Positions 1 through 10,646 of a stretch of 64,000 nt of DNA are shown one piece after another; within the stretch, counting starts at the first letter, position 1; each line of letters starts with the position of its first letter. The notes below the pieces were generated by a model. It did not search any database, had not been told where the DNA came from, and worked only from the letters and a program-made list of their open reading frames with translations. This DNA is from Branchipolynoe longqiensis (taxonomy: Eukaryota > Annelida > Polychaeta > Phyllodocida > Polynoidae): positions 91,079,990-91,143,989 of the forward strand of contig CM059193.1 of NCBI GenBank assembly GCA_030323885.1, written 5' to 3'. The position numbers and the translations under genes were made by a program.

Positions 1-159
1 GGGGGCGCTGCGAGACAAGTGCTAAGCTTGCCTCACAGTGTCCGATGTTTCAATTAGATGTCGTGCATTGATCGGAGACTGAGAATGCTGTGTCACGAAA
101 GCACGCAGCTAAGGTCAGAGTTCAGTTCCTACAGTAGGCACATCCTTCAAAGGGCCAGA
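1..159. other. Unassigned sequence
   Basis: No open frame or repeat that I recognise lies here. The stretch leads directly into the 35-bp minisatellite. Confidence 0.4.
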
Positions 160-1590
160 AACATGACCAACACAACATTACTTAAAGGGTCGCTAACATG
201 ACCAACACAACATTACTTAAAGCGCCATTAAAATGATGAACACAACATTACTTAAAAGGTCTACTAACATGACCAACACAACCATTACTTAAAGCGACCA
301 TGAAAATGAACACAACGTTACTTAAAAGGGCTACTAACATGACCAACACAATATTGCTTAAAGGATCGCTAACATGACCAACACAACTTATCTTTAAGAG
401 CCACTAACATGACCAACAGAACATTACTTAAAAGGTTGCTAATATGACCAACACAACTTTTCTTAAAGGGCCACCACATGACCAACACAACATTACTTGA
501 AGGGCTACTAACATGACTAACACGACATTGCTTAAAGAGTCGCTGACATGACCGACGCAAGTTTTCTTTAAGGGACTCAAACATGACCAACACAACATTA
601 TTTAAAGGGTTGCTAATATGACCAATACATCTTTTCTTAGAGGGCCACTAACATGACCAACACAACATTACTTAAAGGATCACTAACATGACCAACACAA
701 CATTGCTTACAGGATCACTAACATGACCAACACAACATTGCTTAAAGGATCACTAACATGACCAACACAACATTGCTTAAGGGATCACTAGCATGACCAA
801 CACAACATTACTTAAAGGATCACTAACATGACCAACACAACATTACTTAAAGGGTTATTAACATGACCAACACAACATTGCTTAAAGGATCACTAACATG
901 ACCAACACAACATTGCTTAAGGGATCACTAACATGACCAACACAACATTACTTAAAGGATCACTAACATGACCAACACACCATTGCTTAAAGGATCACAA
1001 ACATGACCAACACAACATTGCTTAAAGGATCACTAACATGACCAACACAACATTGCTTAAAGGATCACTAACATGACCAACACAACTTTGCTTAAGGGAT
1101 CACTAACATGACCAACACAACTTTGCTTAAAGGGTCACTAACACAATCAACACAACATTACTTAAAGGGTTATTAACATGACCAGCATACTTTTACTTAA
1201 ATGGCAACTAACATGACCAACATAATGTTACATAAAGAGTCACTAACATGATCAACACAATGTTACTTAAAGGGCAACTAACATGACCAATATAATGTTA
1301 CATAAAGTGTCACTAACATGATCCACACATTACTAAAATATCGTCTAACATGACAAATATAATGTTTCTTAAATGGTGACTAAAATGACCAACCCAACTT
1401 TACTTAAATGGTCACTAACATGACCAACACAACTTTACTTAAAGGGTGACTAACATGACCAACACAACTTTACTTAAAGGGTCACTAACATGACAAACAC
1501 AACTTTACTTAAAGGGTCACTAACATGACCAACACATCTTTACTTAAAGGGTCACCAACATGACCAACACAACTTTACTTACAAAGTCCT
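160..1590. repeat. 35-bp minisatellite, about 41 units
   Basis: A head-to-tail array with consensus CATGACCAACACAACATT followed by GCTTAAAGGATCACTAA. Units are 34-36 bp. The central block (650-1130) is nearly homogeneous and the edges are more divergent, the usual picture of an array homogenised from its middle. There are no unique spacers between units. Short open frames inside are by-products of the repeat. Confidence 0.93.
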
Positions 1591-1599
1591 CATTCACAA

Positions 1600-2372
1600 C
1601 TCCTCCCTCTCCCCCCCCCCCCACACTCATACCCCTCCCACCCTCTTTCGTTAACCCTACAACTACCCTTCACCACCATATCCCCCTCCTCTCCCCCACT
1701 ACCCTCCCTCGCCACCTCTCCTTTCACCCACCTCTCCCCAGCTCACCCTCTAACTCCCTCACCCCCACCCCACCCCACCCCATCCTACCCCCTGCCCACA
1801 TATGCCCACCCTCTGCCTGTCCCCCTACCCATGCACATCCTACACATCCCTTCCCTCATCTCTCCCCCTTCCCCCCATCCCCTTCCCCTCCAATGTATCC
1901 ACAACCACCCCCTCCGCCGATACCTAATGGGCCGACCACCTCTCCCCCACATTACCCCTCCAATGTATCCATTCCCACCCTCCTCGGCCGATACCTAATG
2001 GACCGGCTGCCTCTCCCTCTCCCCTCCCTTCTAATTTATGCATTCTCACACCTCCCCCCCGACCATCGGCGATACCTATTGGACGGACTGCCCCCCCCCC
2101 CCCCCACCTCCCCCCTTACCTCTCCTACCTGTTCTATTTATCCATTCCCATCCCCCTTCGCCGATACCTAATGGACCGGCTACCTTCCCCGCCCCTGCCC
2201 CACCTTCTGCCCTTCCTCCAGTGTCCCCTACCCCTGCATATCCCACACACCAACTCCCTCCCCCCTCTCCCCCTCTTCTCCCTCCCCTACCCTACCACTT
2301 TCTCCAATCCCACCTCCCCGTCCCTTCCCCCCCCCCCCCCCCCCCCTTTCGGCGAAACCTAATGGACCGGCC
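1600..2372. repeat. Pyrimidine-rich low-complexity tract with a recurring 20-bp motif
   Basis: The plus strand is dominated by C and T, including C runs of more than 10 bases near 2091-2105 and 2330-2346. A non-simple motif, GCCGATACCTAATGGACCGG, recurs five times with its TACCT core at about 1921, 1992, 2073, 2165 and 2356 (AACCT in the last). Proline-rich frames here reflect composition and are not called as genes. Confidence 0.85.
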
Positions 2373-2465
2373 CGCATAAGACTGGATTGATTGATGTCGT
2401 CTGCTGGTGGATTGGCGGCCATAATGCTAGTGGTCTGTGGCTCCTTGACCCGGCGTGATAGCTTC

Positions 2466-2586
2466 CTACCCCACCCCCACCCCCACACCCCACACCTCCA
2501 CCCCGACCCAAACGCCCACATCCCCACCCCCACCCACACCCCAGACCTCCACCTACACCCCCACCCTCCCACCCCCACCCACATCG
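2466..2586. repeat. CCCCAC/CCCACA simple repeat
   Basis: Imperfect array of 5-6 bp C-rich units immediately 5' of a SINE-1 copy. The minus strand has regularly spaced G runs. Confidence 0.8.
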
Positions 2587-2928
2587 GACGCTGTGGCCGA
2601 ATCGGCAGAGCGCGGGCCTCGCGTGTGGGAGATCGGAAGTTGCGGGACATCGGGAGTTTGGTTCCAGGTCGAGTCAAACCAATGACATATAAAATTGACA
2701 CGTGTCGCTTCCTAGCCCGGCGCTCAGCATTAATAGGATAGGACAAGGACTGATTGGGTCAATGTCATGATATAATATGACGGAGCGGGATATCAGAGTC
2801 ATGGTGCCGGCAGGCAGATTTCCTAGTGGGGCAGCACTATCAAATCGCCATGAGTGCGTACTGTCATAGATTCGGTTCCTAATATGACTGTAGATGTTGT
2901 CAGGGTGTAAAACTCCAACAACCAACCA
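2587..2928 (+). mobile_element. SINE-1, head 1 + tail A
   Basis: tRNA-derived SINE. The head contains an A-box-like GTGGCCGAATCGGCAGAGCG and a degenerate B-box region ending in GGTCGAGTCAAACCAATGAC. The core (CTTCCTAGCCCGGCGCTCAGC) and tail A (ATGACTGTAGATGTTGTCAG, then AAAACTCCAACAACCAACCA) follow. It is close to full length, with A-box, B-box, core and tail in the same order as the 23.0-kb and 59.9-kb copies. Confidence 0.85.
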
Positions 2929-3412
2929 GGCACCCCTACACAACACCCCCTCCTCCCCCCAAACTAGCAAACCATCCCCAACAACCATCAACCAACCCTT
3001 CAAAAAATGTACCTCCCTCAGAAACCTGAACCATAAATCCCCATTAGCAACATCACCAAAGTGAGCTTAGCCTACATTTTAAATGAGGCGAATTTGGATT
3101 TCTTAATTTTGTGTTGCAGTACGAGTAGATTTCTCAGATAAAATCTTAGATACGGTTATTTTGGGATTCACTGTAGATGTGATCCATTGCAGACGTGGTC
3201 GGAAAGTGAATTGCTCCATTTGGGAGGGGGGTGTTGGGGTGTTGGGGTTGCGCGGGGGGGGGGGGGGGGTAACATCATTTTCTTCGGCCCAGCCGAAAAT
3301 GGTTTGCTAATCGCAAGTATTATGGGCCTTGCTGGATGACCATGACTGACAGCCGAATGGGTAATAATGGATAATGTATTGTCAGGGTCACGACCTGTCC
3401 ACACCCTGCTAG
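2929..3412. other. Unassigned sequence with a poly-G run
   Basis: A C-rich stretch (2935-3000), AT-richer unique-looking sequence (3000-3230), and a G run of about 16 bases near 3254-3269. I see no gene. Confidence 0.5.
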
Positions 3413-4165
3413 TGGGGGGAGGGGAGGGGATGAGGCAGGCGAGGGGAGGGTGGTGGGGAAGGAAGGTCGGACGAACGCGTGAAGGGCCAGTGCGAGTGGG
3501 AGGAAAGAAGGAGAAGGGGTGGATGGAGGTGGGGGAGGGAGGGGAAGGAGGAGGGGGAGGAGGAGGGAGGAGGTGGGAGGAGGGAGGAGGAGGGAGGAGG
3601 AGGGAGGGAGGGGAGGGAGGGGGGAGGGGAGGGGGAGGCTCGAGTTGGAGGTGGGAGGCGGGCGGTTGGAGGTGGGAGGTGGGACGTAGGAGGTGGGAGG
3701 AGGAGGTGGAAGAAGGAGGTGGGAGGTTGGAGGTGGGATGTGGGAGGTGGGAGGTGGGATGTGGGAGGTGGGAGGTGGGAGGTGGGAGGTGGGGAGGTGG
3801 GAGGTGGGAGGGTGGGAGGTCGGAGGTGAATGCTGGAGTAGAGAGGCCGAGGTGGGATGTGGGATGTGGGAGGAGGGAGGAGGAGGTGGGAGGTTGGAGG
3901 TGGGAGGTGGGATGTGGGAGGAAGACGTGGGGGGTGGGAGGTGGGAGGGGGAGGTGGGAGGTGGGAGGGGGAGGCCAGGGTAGGGAGGCAGAGGTGGGAG
4001 GTGGGAGGGGCAAGTTAGGATGGTGGGGGTGGAGTGGGGGTGGCGAGCACAGGCAAGGGACAGTGGGGTGGGAGGGGGAGGGAGAGGGGGAGGGGAAGGG
4101 GGAGTGGAAGGGGGAGGTGGGAGATGGAATGTGGGAAGTACGGAGAGGGGGGGGGGGGTTAGTGT
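3413..4165. repeat. Purine-rich GGGAGGTGGGAGGT array
   Basis: About 750 bp in which the plus strand is almost entirely G and A with occasional T. The commonest unit is GGGAGGT, with GGGATGT variants, giving dozens of G-runs of three or more spaced by 3-5 bases. That fits the sequence rule for G-quadruplexes on the plus strand and for triplex DNA. Long Gly/Arg or Pro/Ser frames are compositional. Confidence 0.9.
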
Positions 4166-4169
4166 GGGT

Positions 4170-5045
4170 AGCACCCCGGAATCAAATATTCATATTGATG
4201 TAGAATTAGTATATTACGAATACTAACATCGCACTAAGTGTGATAAATGAATATTACAATTACTTGTACAGTTCATTCATCCGATACTTTGCTGATGAAA
4301 GGAAATAATAGGATAATTATGCACGCCATATAATAATCTAGGACATTCTATTTCCAATAAAACCAGTTGAACCAATTTATGCAAATACACAGCTTCAACT
4401 TAATCATAATGAAGCTCATTAATATATCTTCAGAGAAATGCAAGCATTTTCACACTTAAAAGAGATTAAGATTATAAATAATTTAGCATTTTATTTCTAT
4501 GCTCACTAAAAATACTTCGATTTTGAGAGCTTTTCTGATTTCAGAAAGTTGGTTAAATAATTCTAAGCCTCCGATTGAACTCAGCATGGGTTGAGATTGG
4601 TTGATGGACCTGTTGCGTAGGAAGCATGCACTCTAGCAACTCGGCCATATTTTCCTGTTCCACCTGCTCAGTTAGAGGCACTCCTGCCACCATCTTTGTA
4701 ATGTGTGCCACCCACCTGGCAACCAATCCAGGAGCTGCAACCCGAGTCGTAACTGCCAGGGGGGGGGGAGTGCAGTTTTTCCCACACCCACAAAAACACC
4801 AAAATATGTAACCTCTATGAAATTGCTGGAAATGGCATTTCACCGCCTCTAGATTAAAAAATTGTCTGGGTGGGGAATACCTCCAGATCTGCCTAGTGCC
4901 TGACGCCATTGACACTTATTGATACAAATTCCTGGCTATGGCCCTGACAAGTGGCGCGACCCAGCCTCAGGCGACCAACTAATGCCCGTCTACAAATGGC
5001 AACGTCAGGCCTTGAAGTACACAGCCATCCGCAGCCAGCATTAGA
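4170..5045. other. AT-rich unassigned region with a 120-codon minus-strand frame
   Basis: The sequence is AT-rich with no recognised repeat. A minus-strand frame at 4553-4915 could encode 120 residues, including a Cys/His cluster (FWCFCGCGKNC). I cannot match it to a family, it has no repeated copy here, and a G run interrupts its C-rich part. It could be an undescribed element remnant or chance. Confidence 0.3.
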
Positions 5046-5047
5046 TA

Positions 5048-5352
5048 GTGGAGTTTTATGGCCTGGCACCATCTAAGGTCATATCAGGACTGGTACCTAC
5101 TTGTGACAGTGCACACTCATGCTGTCTTTAAAGCACTGCCCTCTGGGAAACCAGGCTGCTGGCACCATGACCCAATATCCCAATTAGTCACATTATCCTG
5201 ACACTGAGCTAACCAGTCCTTGCCTTATCCTAGTAATGCTGAGCGTCAGGCTAGGAAGCAACAAGTACCAATTTTGTTAGTCATTGGTTTGACTCGACAA
5301 GGAATCGAATGCCCGATCGTCCACACGGGAGCCTTTTGCTCTACCTATTCGG
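5048..5352 (-). mobile_element. SINE-1, head 1 + tail A
   Basis: Reverse-oriented copy. Tail A comes first on the plus strand (GGAGTTTTATGGCCTGGCA), then the core (AGCGTCAGGCTAGGAAGC), then the complement of the head with GTCATTGGTTTGACTCGAC and GCTCTACCTATTCGG. Confidence 0.85.
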
Positions 5353-5369
5353 TCTCTAAACAATGCACT

Positions 5370-5722
5370 CTAAAAAGTGTCGGAAGCAATGGGTTATGAA
5401 AATAACCACATGATTTTGCAATATAATATACAAAATATATTGTACAAACATTTAATTATAATACCCCACCATTATTGGGATAGATTATTTCCTTAAATCA
5501 TGGTGATTATTATACGTTAAACGTTGAATCGAGAGCTTTTTATGGCCGCCATCTTGAATTGTGTTATTCTCTCCTAACTAGATAAGCACTCCACGCTGGA
5601 ACCACCATCTGCACAGATTATTTATAGTTAATTCCCACTGAAGCAGTTTTATCTCGGATTTAGGCAAGGTTATTAATTATTCACCGTACTCTGGGTAAGG
5701 GTGAATCTTTTATCTATCACGA
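5370..5722. repeat. Dispersed repeat E, copy 1
   Basis: About 350 bp sharing blocks with 9242-9605 in the same order: AATAACCACATGATTTTGCA, then TGGCCGCCATCTTG, then an AAGGGTGAATCTTTT-like block. No coding potential or inverted ends were seen, so the class is unknown. Confidence 0.6.
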
Positions 5723-5902
5723 CACTACTTCATAATGCCTTCATCTATGTTTGAATCCACATGTACACAATAGCATTCCCATAATACATCTGAAGTTAAT
5801 CATAGTGCCCTGATATTGTTTATATTGTTCCTCCCATCTCATTATGATTATATATTATTTTGCTTCTTTTGTATAAAGAAAATATACACATCATTTTTTG
5901 TT

Positions 5903-6128
5903 GTTGGTACATTAGTTGTTTAAGCAGGGGAAATTTCAATCGCGGACAATTGGTCTTCCTCCTTCCACTGCTCCTTGCCGTATCCTACTAATGCCGAGCG
6001 CCTGGCTCGGAAGCGACAAGTATCAATCTTTAAGTCATTGGTTTAACTCAACCAGGATTCAAACCCACAATCCCATGATCTACCAACATGCGAGACATAC
6101 GCTCTAAACTCATTTGGCCATTCCATTA
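5903..6128 (-). mobile_element. SINE-1, head 2 + tail B
   Basis: Shorter SINE-1 type. On the plus strand it runs tail B (GTACATTAGTTGTTTAAGCA, GGGGAAATTTCAATCGCGGA), then the shared core (GAGCGCCTGGCTCGGAAGCG), then the head 2 complement (ATCCCATGATCTACCAACAT, CTCATTTGGCCATTCC). The core matches the tail A copies but the 3' end is unrelated. Confidence 0.85.
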
Positions 6129-6254
6129 ATGGCCATCCCATTAATGGGACGATAACAAAACCTCTGGCTGGCCCTCCTGAAAGAATGTACTGTTTATTAC
6201 CGTAAATTCAGAATTTGGGTCACAGTGAAGGTCAAGACGCATTGTCATATGTTG

Positions 6255-6600
6255 GTTAGTTTTTGGAGTTTTAATTTCTGGCAACATCTAAGGTTATATC
6301 AGGACGGGTACCCACTTGTGACAGTGCACACTCATGGCAACTTTATATTGAAGCCCTACTGGGAGACCAGGCCACCAGAACCATGACCTGATATCCCACC
6401 CAGTGACATTATCCTGACACTGAGCGAAATAATCCTTGCCCTATTCAAATAATGCCGAGCACCTGGCTAGGAAGCAACAAGTATCAATTTTTAAGTCATT
6501 GGTTTGACTTGACCAGGGTTCGCAGCAGTGAGTTCAAATCCCATGATCTACCAAAATGGAAGACGGACGCTCAGTGCATTAGGCCATCACGCCTGGTATT
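6255..6600 (-). mobile_element. SINE-1 mosaic, head 2 + tail A
   Basis: Tail A (GGCAACATCTAAGGTTATAT) is joined through the common core to head 2 (CATGATCTACCAAAATGGAA). With the copy at 5.9 kb it shows that the same head occurs with two different tails. Confidence 0.85.
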
Positions 6601-7505
6601 GTTATATGTGCATGCGAGGGTCTCTAAATTAGGGTTTGCCTACTTAGGCACAAACCATAGCATGTCCAGGTCGCTTGTTTAGTAGACTGTTAGTTTGTGA
6701 GATATAGCATAGAACAGTACAAATGATTAATGGTAGGGATATAAGACAGGCAGAAGGCTACCAAATAACTCCAGCGTAAATAATATTTGCATAATACCTT
6801 CTGCTTCACACAAATAGTTAGTTAAAATGCGCCATAACTGATAACGCGTGAAAACCAGCGTGTTCATGATGAAAAACTAATATTATATAACAGGAATCAA
6901 AATTCTGAAAACACAAAAAAGGAAGACACAATTAACAGGCTTTCGGCCTGCCAGCAGTACCCCTTCCCTCACAGATCCCCAGGTCAGTCCTTAATCTCTT
7001 CCACAAACCATTCCGTCTACAGGAGCTCTAGACTAAATCCTAGCTCATTTCAGAAGTACACACATATATAGTTGAGTTTATTCTCTGGCAGGAGAATATA
7101 TGCCCTACCGAAAACAGTTTTAAAGTGAGCAGAGTGAGAGTTGGCTCACGGTATAGGAGGCGGGGGGAGTAGAGAGTGACCTGCTCCGTATCAAATAACA
7201 TGGAAGACGATGGTAATGGGGGGAAACATTTAGGGGCTGCCGTTATTTATATCGACATAATGAATTACATAGTATATATATATATATATATATATAGATA
7301 TATATTTGTGATGTATACACATTATGCGAGTATAAAGCAACATGAGGGATTTTCTATATGTTTATTATATTACATTATATTATTCCGATATTATATTATT
7401 AGCCAATGGGCTCTCTGCATGTATTTGCTCCTTACTCATACGGGTACTGGTGGCTCCACCACCGCCCGACCATACTTCCGGCGCTACACTGTCACTATAT
7501 AGAAG
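6601..7505. other. Unassigned region with a TA microsatellite
   Basis: No gene or dispersed repeat recognised. A (TA)n run of about 34 bp lies at 7268-7302. The small ORFs across it are AT-composition frames. Confidence 0.45.
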
Positions 7506-8331
7506 GAGTTTAGGCGCAAAACACCGTAAACGCCAATCCATAATTTGAGATAAACATCAGAATCAAACCTTAACAAATTAATGTTTGTACATTCCTATGT
7601 TGTTGTGTTCATTGCTACATAATCATTTTTGTTATATTCCTATGCGTTGGTTCATTGCCCCCATAATAACGGTTTTACATTCCTGTTTTTGTTTGTTTGT
7701 TGCTCCATAATCATTTCATCAAAAGAAAAGTGGAATTGTGCATGTTATTCGTAACATGGGTAATTTACGGGGCGGAGAACCATATAGCATTACGACTCAG
7801 GTGGCGCCACCTAGCATAAGAGCCACACACCTGGTGGCTGTCCCACATGCCATCTAGCGGATCCCCTCGAGTAACTCCACCACCGCTTCCAGGGCCACCC
7901 GACCTGACCCGACCCACCCCCACCCATGCCAACGTCATGTGATCACCCTCCTCCCGGTTCAAACCATCACAACCATTCCTCCAGCAGTCAATGGAACACT
8001 GATCCAATTTTCCCCCACCCAACCACACCTCTGAAAAAAATAGACACTGCATAGGGTTGAGGGTTCAGGTCCCACCCGCCAGTTAAGACACAAACTCATG
8101 ACATCTAAATTTGACCTAATGACGATCTGGTAACCTCTCCGAATCATCATCTAGACGCATGTACTGACCCCTCCCTGTACTGATTAAAGATTACCCACTA
8201 TCACATCATGACTCCGCCTTCGTAAATTAGCAAGAATTAAAATTACCTTCGCGTAAAAATCTGTTATTTTATTAGTAATTATTTTAATTACATTTGTAGG
8301 TTGGTGATTATGGTGTTTTGCGCCTGAACTA
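7506..8331. mobile_element. MITE-P copy, expanded and interrupted
   Basis: Inverted ends GAGTTTAGGCGCAAAACACC (left) and GGTGTTTTGCGCCTGAACT (right). Other copies are about 230 bp and this one is about 825 bp. The extra length has two sources: a threefold reiteration of the ATTCCTATG...GTTCATTGCT...CATAAT block (about 7588-7712) and unrelated sequence at about 7740-8232. Internal MITE sequence resumes with GAATTAAAATTACCTTC. Confidence 0.8.
7740..8232. other. Foreign segment inside MITE-P
   Basis: GC-richer than the MITE around it. It contains C-rich CCCACCCCCACCC and no recognised repeat or gene. No clear TSD was seen, so whether it is a transposed segment or gene-conversion filler is open. 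Confidence 0.4.
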
Positions 8332-8523
8332 TAAGCCCTACGCCTAGCATAAAGCAATAATATTGGACTCTGGAACAGGTTTTCTCTCCATCAATATTAT
8401 ACTAGAATGAAATTGGCAGGGGCCCATGTTATACTGGCCTAAAGATATATATTTTTATTAGCTTAACTACAGAACTAGGGCCTAAGACATTGCATCGTAT
8501 AAGACACAAGCCCTCAAGCCCTC
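8332..8523. other. Unassigned AT-rich spacer
   Basis: Between MITE-P and FB-2. No recognisable structure. Confidence 0.4.
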
Positions 8524-8824
8524 GTCACATAGCCGTTAGTGGACGTAGTTGAACGTAGGTGAACGTAGTCGAGGCTAACGTGGGCCAAACGTGGTGTAAG
8601 TTTGTTAAACTACCTTGAAATATGTTAAGGTACGGCAGGTTTTGGTTGAGGAGCCACCGAATGATACAGCTAAATACATTATGGTATGGATGCCAGTACT
8701 TTCGACTACGTTCAACTATGTTCAACTACTTTCAACTATGTTAGCCTCCACTATGTTCAACTACATTCAACTAAGTTCAACTACATTCAACTATGTTCAA
8801 CTGCATCCACTAACGGCTATGTGA
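8524..8824. mobile_element. Foldback element FB-2, copy 1
   Basis: Inverted ends GTCACATAGCCGTTAGTG and CACTAACGGCTATGTGAC flank arms made of a roughly 10-bp repeat. The left arm reads GTAGTTGAAC and the right arm GTTCAACTAC. The middle (TTAAGGTACGGCAGGTTTTG) is non-repetitive. No transposase frame. The copy at 38.4 kb is structurally the same. Confidence 0.85.
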
Positions 8825-9040
8825 CTACGGCATGCACAACATGGAACGCCATGGTTTTGTGAGGGTCAAAGTATGCTAGAGTATGCTAGAGTATGTTAGA
8901 GTACACTGGAGTATGCTAGAGTACATTAAGAGGTACATTCTACTATGTTTGACTTTGCCACAGTACGTTAGCATCATGGATGCAAATTCAGCCTCTAACG
9001 TTCTGCTCTTTTGAACATGTCCACAAATTTAATCGTAGAT
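8825..9040. repeat. FB-2 flanking repeat with an 11-bp expansion
   Basis: ATGGTTTTGTGAGGGTCAAA matches the complement of sequence beside the 38.4-kb FB-2. At 8870-8925 the unit GAGTATGCTA is reiterated about five times, an expansion absent from the other copy. The duplicated unit is therefore larger than the foldback itself. Confidence 0.6.
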
Positions 9041-9089
9041 CAAGGCTCACCGACGTTATTTATTACCAGGTTAACATCAAGGACAAGTA

Positions 9090-9190
9090 TGGATGCCAAT
9101 ATGTTCAACTACATTCAACTACTTTCAACTAAGTTAGCCTCCACTATGTTCATCTACATCCACTAACGGCTCTGTGACCAGGGCTTTCTA
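9090..9190. mobile_element. FB-2 fragment (right arm)
   Basis: One arm only: GTTCAACTACATTCAACTAC leading to CACTAACGGCTCTGTGACCA then GGGCTTTCTA, the family's right terminus. Confidence 0.75.
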
Positions 9191-9241
9191 TTGCTACAAC
9201 ATGTTCTCTTTTAGGTACTCCCATAGCACTGTCTCTTTGAC

Positions 9242-9605
9242 GTACAGAAAAAGTGTCAGAAGGCTAGGTTATGGAAATAACCACATGATTTTGCAATCTA
9301 ATATGTGAAATACATTGTTCAACAATTTTGCTCTGATAGCACGCTACATTTTGGAGAGAAGAGGTTATGAATTCATGTAGGTTACTAGATTAAACTAGAT
9401 GTGAAAAGTTTATTTGAGACCATCCAGTGGCCGCCATCTTGTTTCTTTTCATTCTCTGCCATTTTAGCAAACTCTACGCGAATATAGATAAACATTGGAC
9501 ACTAGACCCAGGAACTCCACGTTTTGTTTAAAGCAAAACAGTTTTTGGTCAGATTTAGATACAGTTGTCATTCCCCCCTACTGGAGACAAGGGTGCATAT
9601 TTTAT
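9242..9605. repeat. Dispersed repeat E, copy 2
   Basis: Same ordered blocks as 5370-5722 (AATAACCACATGATTTTGCA, GTGGCCGCCATCTTG, ACAAGGGTGCATATTTTAT), with differing spacers. Class unknown. Confidence 0.6.
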
Positions 9606-9639
9606 TGATAAGTTTCTCTGTGATTTGGTTAGACTAGGG

Positions 9640-10390
9640 TCCATTGGGTTGGTTCTGGAAGTTCCGCTCACTTGATCGACCTAGTAATCGAGTGCTGGTT
9701 GAGTCTTCCTCGCTGTTGCACTGAGTATGCATAGAGGTGTGCCACTAGGTTCGTTGTGTTGTTTCTGGAAGTTGCGCTCACACTGGCGGCCTACCAATCG
9801 AGTGTTAGTTGAGTCTACCTCATTGATGCGCTGATTATGCTCATTTACGTACTACTAGGCTAGAGAAGGGCTCATTGGGTTGTTTCCAGAAAATTACGCT
9901 AACGCTCTCGGCCTACTAATCAAATGCTGGCTGAGTCAACCTCGTTGCTGCGCTGATTCTACATAGGCTAGAGAAGGGGGCCCACTGGCTTGTTTACATG
10001 AAGTTGTGCTCTCTCAATCGACCTAGGAATCGAGTGCTGGTTGAGTCTACCTCATTTGCGCACTCGTTACATGCACACCACTAGGTTAGAGAAGGGCTCA
10101 TGGGGTTGTTATCCTGAAGTTGCGCTCACACTATCGATCCACCAATCGAGTGCTGGTTGAGTCTACCTCATTGCTGCGCTGATCATGCCTATGCTAGAGA
10201 AGGGCTCATTGGATTGTCTCCAGAAGTTGTGCTCACTCGGTCAACTTAACAATCGAGTGCTGGTTGAGTCAACCTCGTTGCTGTGCTGATTCTACCTCGG
10301 CCATAGGGCTGTTTCCACTCACTCGAACAAGCTAACAATCGAGAGCCGGTTGAGTCTTCCTCGCTGCTGCGCTGATTATACTCATGGACG
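9640..10390. repeat. About 110-bp tandem repeat, about 7 units
   Basis: Diverged units contain GGGCTCATTGGGTTGT, GAAGTTGCGCTCAC, CCAATCGAGTGCTGGTTGAG and CTCGTTGCTGCGCTGATT in that order. The unit spacing varies (about 95-130 bp), so it is an old array. The last unit runs into the CpG-rich block. Confidence 0.8.
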
Positions 10391-10625
10391 CGCCGCTGTT
10401 GGTGCGCCGCCGCTCCCTGCGCAGTCGGCGCGCCGGTGCTGTCGGCGCGCCGGGCCACGTGATCCATCTCGCCGAATGCGCTCGCAAATTTGGGGTGAAT
10501 TTACGACGGGTCAGACGAGTGAAATACGACGGGAGACGCGGGCTGGACGGCGGGCCGGACTGAGACGAAGCGGTAAATTAAAACCCCGCCCTGCCCGAGC
10601 AGGCCGAGCAGTTCCCAGGGTCAGA
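10385..10625. other. CpG-rich block
   Basis: Far richer in CpG than its surroundings, with two GGCGCGCC octamers and near variants at 10432-10460. A short island like this could be an unmethylated promoter, but no host exon follows and a SINE-2 begins directly after it. Function unknown. Confidence 0.5.
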
Positions 10626-10646
10626 GTGTATGTACATATATCTATA

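Noticed and set aside
160..1590. CRISPR-like array
   Set aside because: Units are directly adjacent with no unique spacers, and the context is eukaryotic. The same applies to the 44-bp array at 51-53 kb.
3168..4203. Gly/Arg and Pro/Ser frames of about 280 codons on both strands
   Set aside because: Produced by the GGGAGGT array; open simultaneously on both strands.
4553..4915. 120-codon minus-strand frame with a Cys/His cluster
   Set aside because: No family recognised, no second copy, and the frame runs through a homopolymer. Kept only as a note in the region entry.
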